Below, piece after piece: positions 56,900 to 64,000 of a stretch of DNA of 64,000 nucleotides (within the stretch, counting starts at the first letter, position 1; each line of letters opens with the position of its first letter). The notes beneath the pieces were generated by a model, which had not been told where the DNA came from, did no database searches, and saw only the letters and a list, made by a program, of their open reading frames with translations. The DNA lies in NCBI RefSeq assembly GCF_011047315.1, contig NZ_CP049259.1:372001-436000 (forward strand), read 5' to 3'. This DNA is from Altererythrobacter sp. BO-6 (GTDB taxonomy: Bacteria > Pseudomonadota > Alphaproteobacteria > Sphingomonadales > Sphingomonadaceae). The translations under genes and the position numbers were made by a program.

Positions 56900-58956
56900 C
56901 CGCCCCGCAGTAGCTGCACGCCCCAGTCGCGTTCGAACAGGTACAGCAGCAGCCGCGCCGCCTGCCCGCGTTCACTGGCGAGGCCGCCGTCACGCTCGAT
57001 CAGCAGCCGGGCATCCGCATGCGCGGCGGGCAGCAGCCGCGTAATCTGCTCCAGCTCGGCCACGCGGAACGGCGTATCGCCCGATTGCCGCGTGCCCAGC
57101 AGCTCGCCGCCGCCGCGCAGCTCCAGATCCTCTTCGGCGATGCGGAACCCGTCCTGCGTTTCGCGCATCAGCGCCAGGCGCCGCTTGGCGGTTTCCGACA
57201 GGGCATTGCCGCGCAACAGCAGGCATACCGCCTGCTCGCTGCCGCGCCCCACGCGGCCGCGCAATTGATGCAACTGGGCCAATCCGAACTGTTCGGCCTG
57301 TTCGACCACCACAAGCGTGGCGTTGGGCACGTCGACCCCGACCTCGATCACCGTGGTTGCGACCATCAGCTTGGCCTCGCCTGCCACGAAGCGCTCCATC
57401 GCCGCGTCCTTCACTTCGGGCGGCTGCTGGCCATGGACGAGCACGACATCGTCTCCGAACCGCTCCTTCAGCGCGGCATAGCGCGCTTCGGCAGCAGCCA
57501 GATCGGCGACTTCGCTTTCATGGACCATCGGGCAAACCCAGAAGGCCTGCTGACCGGTCTCCAGATGCCGGGCGATGCCATCGACGATCTCGCCCATCCG
57601 GTCGACCGACATCACCCGCGTGAGGATCGGTTTGCGCCCAGGCGGCATCTCGTCGAGCTTGCTGACGTCCATCTCGCCATATTGCGCAAGGGTGAGCGTG
57701 CGCGGGATCGGCGTCGCGGTCATCGCCAGCGTGTGCGGGGACATCCTGCCCTTGCTCGCCAGTTGCAGTCGCTGTGCCACACCAAAGCGGTGCTGCTCGT
57801 CGATCACGACCAGCCCCAGATCCTTGTAATTGACCGTGTCCTGGAAGATCGCGTGGGTGCCGATCACGATGTCGATGGACCCATCGAGCAGGCCCATCAG
57901 GATGCTTTCGCGCGCCCTGCCCTTGTCGCGCCCGGTCAGCAAAGCCACTTCGACCCCGGTGGGGGCGGCCATGCTGCGGATCGTCTCGAAATGCTGGCGC
58001 GCGAGGATCTCGGTTGGTGCCAGCAGCGCCGCCTGCTTCCCCGCCTCGTTCGCAATCAGCATGGCATAGAGCGCGACCACCGTCTTGCCCGCGCCGACAT
58101 CACCCTGCAGCAGCCGCAGCATCGGCGCGTCCTGCGCCAAATCGCCTTCGATCTCGCCTATCGAGCGCCGTTGCGCGCCGGTTAGCGGAAACGGCAGCTG
58201 GAGCTTGTCCCGCAAGTGCCCATCGCCCTTCAGCGGCTGCCCCTTGCGGCGGCGATTATCCGCACGCACCAGCATCAGCGCCAGGCTGTTCGCCAGCATC
58301 TCGTCATAGGCGAGCCGGTCGCGCGCCGAGGGACTTTCGCCCTTGTGCGCCAGTTGCAGCGCATCGCGCCAAGCGGGCCATCCGGCGCGCTCGGACTGGG
58401 TCGGCTCGATCCACTCGGGCAGCTCGGGCAGCCGCGCCAGCGCCTGCTGCGCCAGCCCCGCGATCCGAGGCTGCGTCAAGCCTTCCGACAGGCGATAGAC
58501 CGGCTCGTTAAGCCGCGCGAGCGTCGCCCCGCCTTCGCTTTCGATGTGGTCCGGATGGACGATCTGCAGCATGTCGCCGTAGCGATCGAGCCGGCCCGCG
58601 ACCCAGCGCTTCTCGCCCACCGGCAACTGCTTCTTGGCGCTGTAGGACGCGCGCCCGAAATAGGTCAGCGCGCAATAGTTGCCAACGCTGTCCTGCGCCA
58701 GCACGCGATAGGGACCGCGATTGTTGCGCGCCGCACGGTGCTCCACCGGGGTGAGCGCGATCACGATCTGCTCACCCTCGCCGGCATCGTCGAGCGATTC
58801 CACAGCGCGGCGCGACACGAACCGTTCCGGCAAGTGATAGGCGATGTCGCGCACCCGTGTGAGCCCGAGCTTCTCCAGCGGCTTACGCAGCTTCGGCCCG
58901 ACACCTTCAAGCGCGTCGGTCTCGACGAACAGCGGGTTGAGGGCTTCGGGGCGCAT
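56896..58956 (-). CDS. recG: ATP-dependent DNA helicase RecG
   Basis: Remodels stalled replication forks and recombination intermediates; 686 residues. The N-terminal wedge (OB) domain starts LEGVGPKLRKPLEKLGLTRVRD. Helicase motif I is GDVGAGKTVVAL, Ia LAPTEILARQHF, the DExH box VVIDEQHRFGVAQR, motif III MTATPIPRT, then VVEQAEQFGLAQLHQLRGRVGRG and the TRG-like RRLALMRETQDGFRIAEEDLELRG (cited as two blocks). All are intact. It is divergent from sdhE with 52 bp between starts, and mfd, a helicase of related architecture, lies just beyond. Confidence 0.96.
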   Translation of the reverse strand: MRPEALNPLFVETDALEGVGPKLRKPLEKLGLTRVRDIAYHLPERFVSRRAVESLDDAGEGEQIVIALTPVEHRAARNNRGPYRVLAQDSVGNYCALTYFGRASYSAKKQLPVGEKRWVAGRLDRYGDMLQIVHPDHIESEGGATLARLNEPVYRLSEGLTQPRIAGLAQQALARLPELPEWIEPTQSERAGWPAWRDALQLAHKGESPSARDRLAYDEMLANSLALMLVRADNRRRKGQPLKGDGHLRDKLQLPFPLTGAQRRSIGEIEGDLAQDAPMLRLLQGDVGAGKTVVALYAMLIANEAGKQAALLAPTEILARQHFETIRSMAAPTGVEVALLTGRDKGRARESILMGLLDGSIDIVIGTHAIFQDTVNYKDLGLVVIDEQHRFGVAQRLQLASKGRMSPHTLAMTATPIPRTLTLAQYGEMDVSKLDEMPPGRKPILTRVMSVDRMGEIVDGIARHLETGQQAFWVCPMVHESEVADLAAAEARYAALKERFGDDVVLVHGQQPPEVKDAAMERFVAGEAKLMVATTVIEVGVDVPNATLVVVEQAEQFGLAQLHQLRGRVGRGSEQAVCLLLRGNALSETAKRRLALMRETQDGFRIAEEDLELRGGGELLGTRQSGDTPFRVAELEQITRLLPAAHADARLLIERDGGLASERGQAARLLLYLFERDWGVQLLRGG

Positions 58957-59008
58957 GCCGCTGTTATAGCCGCTTGCGCGCCTCGTGTGAGTCCCCTACC
59001 CGCCGCTT

Positions 59009-59287
59009 ATGCCCGACGCCCTGACATTCGAAGCCCGTCTTGCCCGTGCAAAATTCCGTGCCTGGCATCGCGGCACGCGCGAAGCTGATTTCATGATCGG
59101 CGGGTTCTTTGATCGCTACCATACGCAATGGAACGAAGCCGAACTGCGCTGGTTCGAAGCCCTGCTCGATGAAGACGATGTCGACGTGATGGCCTGGGCG
59201 CTCAAGACCCAGCCGGTGCCGCACGCCTTTTCCGGCCCGCAGATGGAGCTGATGCAACAACTCGACTATGTCGATATTCCGCGCTAA
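59009..59287 (+). CDS. sdhE: Succinate dehydrogenase assembly factor SdhE
   Basis: A 92-residue helical protein that attaches or stabilises FAD on the SdhA flavoprotein. The invariant RGxxEAD motif is RGTREADFMIGGF (residues 21-33), followed by WFEALLDEDDVDVMAWAL. Length is normal. It starts 52 bp from recG on the other strand and is followed by mfd after 14 bp, so sdhE-mfd are probably one transcript although functionally unrelated. Confidence 0.94.
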   Translation: MPDALTFEARLARAKFRAWHRGTREADFMIGGFFDRYHTQWNEAELRWFEALLDEDDVDVMAWALKTQPVPHAFSGPQMELMQQLDYVDIPR

Positions 59288-59301
59288 CCCGCTGATTTTC
59301 C

Positions 59302-62780
<3,479 letters not shown>

Positions 62781-62784
<4 letters not shown>

Positions 62785-63602
62785 ACGGCGAGCTGCTCAA
62801 CCAGTTCGTCGTGGCGCACCGGTGGCGAACCCAGGAACCCCTGCCAGCTGGCACATCCCTCGCCGATGACGACATCACGCTGGTCTGCGTGCTCGATACC
62901 CTCGGCCACCACCTCCAGTTCCAGCACTTTCGCCAGGGTTACAATCGCCCGCAACACCGCACGATCACGCTCGCTCGCGGCAATGCCCTGCACCATCGAA
63001 CGGTCTAGCTTGAGTGCGTCGAGCGGCAGGCGCTTGAGATAGTCGAAATTGCAGAAGCCCGCGCCGAAATCGTCGAGCGCGATCCGCACACCCAGTTCGC
63101 GCAAAGGGGCAATTCGGCGCGCCGCAAGGTCGAGATCGTCGAGCAGGAGCTCCTCGGTGATCTCCAGCGTCACCAGCTGAGGATTGATCCCGGCGGCCGC
63201 CAGATCGGCGCTCAGTTGGCTGATCAAGCCCCCGCCCAAAAGCTGCCGAGCCGGAATATTCAGTGACAGCCCCAAACCCTCCGGCCAATTCGCGGCCTGG
63301 CGGATCGCCAATGACACCAGGTGTTCCGCCAATTTCTCCCTCAGACCTGCCTTGGCCGCGAGATCGAACAGCGCCTGCGCGCCGATTTCACCGAAAACCG
63401 CGTGCTGCCAGCGCGCCAGCGCCTCGGCAGAGACGATACGCCCGGTCACACACGAATATATCGGCTGGAACCTAATCTCGACCTGGCCAAGCCGCAGGGC
63501 AAGCTCCAGCTCATCGGCAAGCTCGCCCGAATCGCGCGCAAACAACGCTGATTGCGCGCCTTTCTGGCCGGTTCGCTCGAGGATGGTCATGCCCATTGCC
63601 AT
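62781..63602 (-). CDS. Stand-alone EAL-domain c-di-GMP phosphodiesterase
   Basis: An EAL-only protein of about 273 residues. Catalytic motifs appear intact: SAEALARW (ExLxR), the Mg ligand Asn in LSLNIPARQL, LEITEELLL (Glu), ALDDFGAGFCNFDYLKRLP (DDFG), LKLDRSMV (Lys), VAEGIEHADQ (Glu) and WQGFLGSPPV (Gln). No GGDEF, PAS or membrane segment is seen. The open frame extends to 63794, but the part upstream overlaps nadK and its promoter; one of the ATGs at 63602, 63596 or 63590 is likely. It may act opposite the c-di-GMP-binding PilZ protein elsewhere in the window, but no link is shown. Confidence 0.88.
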
Positions 63603-63706
63603 ACACGCATCGCGCGCTACCTGCCCGCAAAGAATCCCTTCCGTTGAAAAATGGCACAACCCGCCATAGGGAGGATATCCGGCAAGCGGGCGAAAGGGAC
63701 CTCGGA

Positions 63707-64000
63707 TTGGCCAAAGTGCAAGAATTCGAACGCATTGCCCTGATCGCTTCGGATACGGAGCGGGCGCAGGCTGCCTTTGCCGAATTGCTGCCAACCCGCA
63801 ATTGGGCGCCGCTGGATGATGCAGAGGCGGTGGTCGTGCTGGGCGGCGACGGCTTCATGCTGCAAACGCTCCACGCCATGCTTGAAAATGGACGCGTGAT
63901 CCCCGCTTACGGCGTCAACCTTGGGACGGTCGGCTTCCTGATGAACCGTCATCGCGCGGGCAGCGACATCTGCAAGCGGATCGCCCGCGCCCGCTCGATC
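63707..64000 (+). CDS. nadK: NAD kinase, 5' part (cut by the window end)
   Basis: Phosphorylates NAD to NADP. Only the first 98 codons are present. The family Gly-Gly-Asp-Gly loop is in VVVLGGDGFMLQTLHAML, followed by VNLGTVGFLMNRH, as in sphingomonad NAD kinases. TTG 63707 is preceded at 7 nt by AAGGGA and gives the expected N-terminus; GTG 63716 is the alternative. It is divergent from the EAL gene. Confidence 0.92.
   Translation, partial: MAKVQEFERIALIASDTERAQAAFAELLPTRNWAPLDDAEAVVVLGGDGFMLQTLHAMLENGRVIPAYGVNLGTVGFLMNRHRAGSDICKRIARARSI

Noticed and set aside
63603..63794. N-terminal extension of the EAL protein upstream of 63602
   Set aside because: It would overlap the nadK start and its ribosome-binding site, and its composition is unlike a protein domain.

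Overview
The window is a GC-rich (low-to-mid 60s per cent by eye) chromosomal segment of an alphaproteobacterium, most likely Sphingomonadales and within that the Erythrobacteraceae. Reasons: the split imuA-imuB/dnaE2 mutasome with GTTC-N7-GTTC LexA boxes, the XrtA/PEP-CTERM two-component pair PrsK/PrsR, zapA-6S RNA-fau synteny, alphaproteobacterial families such as DUF2842 and SdhE, and the protein wording throughout. It is mostly ordinary core genome. I see no prophage, insertion sequence, integron or CRISPR array.

Layout. 1-8.6 kb: 3' part of a frameshifted leuA, a DUF418 membrane protein, an intergenic array of GTCAC motifs about 21 bp apart, an amidohydrolase, a nitronate monooxygenase, a coupled AHH-nuclease/unknown pair, a flavodoxin-like protein and recJ. 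8.6-15 kb: tRNA-Glu and the phosphate-starvation cluster phoR-pstC-pstA-pstB-phoU-phoB, which has no pstS. 15-21.3 kb: the SOS mutasome (dnaE2, imuB, imuA) with two perfect LexA boxes and a PilZ gene inside. 21.4-27.5 kb: an amino-acid permease, an SNF-type sodium symporter, panB, DUF475 and SBF-like membrane proteins. 27.6-31 kb: prsR and prsK. 31.3-36.5 kb: an ScfR-type regulator divergent from isocitrate lyase, a 55-residue protein behind aceA, and an SLC13 transporter. 36.6-39.7 kb: tRNA-Leu, an inositol-phosphatase-family gene, efp, a small secreted protein, thiE and a lipoprotein. 39.7-44.9 kb: the central-carbon run tkt-gap-pgk-fba. 45.1-48 kb: a 58-residue protein, zapA, 6S RNA, a REP-like inverted repeat that runs into the start of fau, DUF2842, and an MBL-fold hydrolase. 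48-53.7 kb: tRNA-Asp, a YdeI-like protein, branched-chain 2-oxoacid dehydrogenase E2, E1beta and a frameshifted E1alpha, thyA and tRNA-Pro. 53.7-64 kb: DUF3429, an SDR, a UbiB-like kinase, a low-molecular-weight phosphatase, recG, sdhE, mfd, an EAL phosphodiesterase and the start of NAD kinase.

How it works together. Three regulatory circuits can be read from the DNA: PhoR/PhoB with the Pst importer (candidate Pho boxes), LexA control of the ImuA-ImuB-DnaE2 translesion machinery, and a probable acyl-CoA-responsive ScfR switch at aceA. DNA repair is well represented (recJ, imuAB-dnaE2, recG, mfd). The most unusual observations are the periodic GTCAC array at 2361-2476, two single-base frameshifts that both hit branched-chain amino-acid metabolism (leuA and bkdA1), the missing pstS, the palindrome that overlaps the scfR start codon, and the inverted repeat that lends bases to the fau start codon. 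No clearly new multigene system is visible. The AHH-domain/unknown-protein pair is the closest candidate, and the evidence for it is thin.
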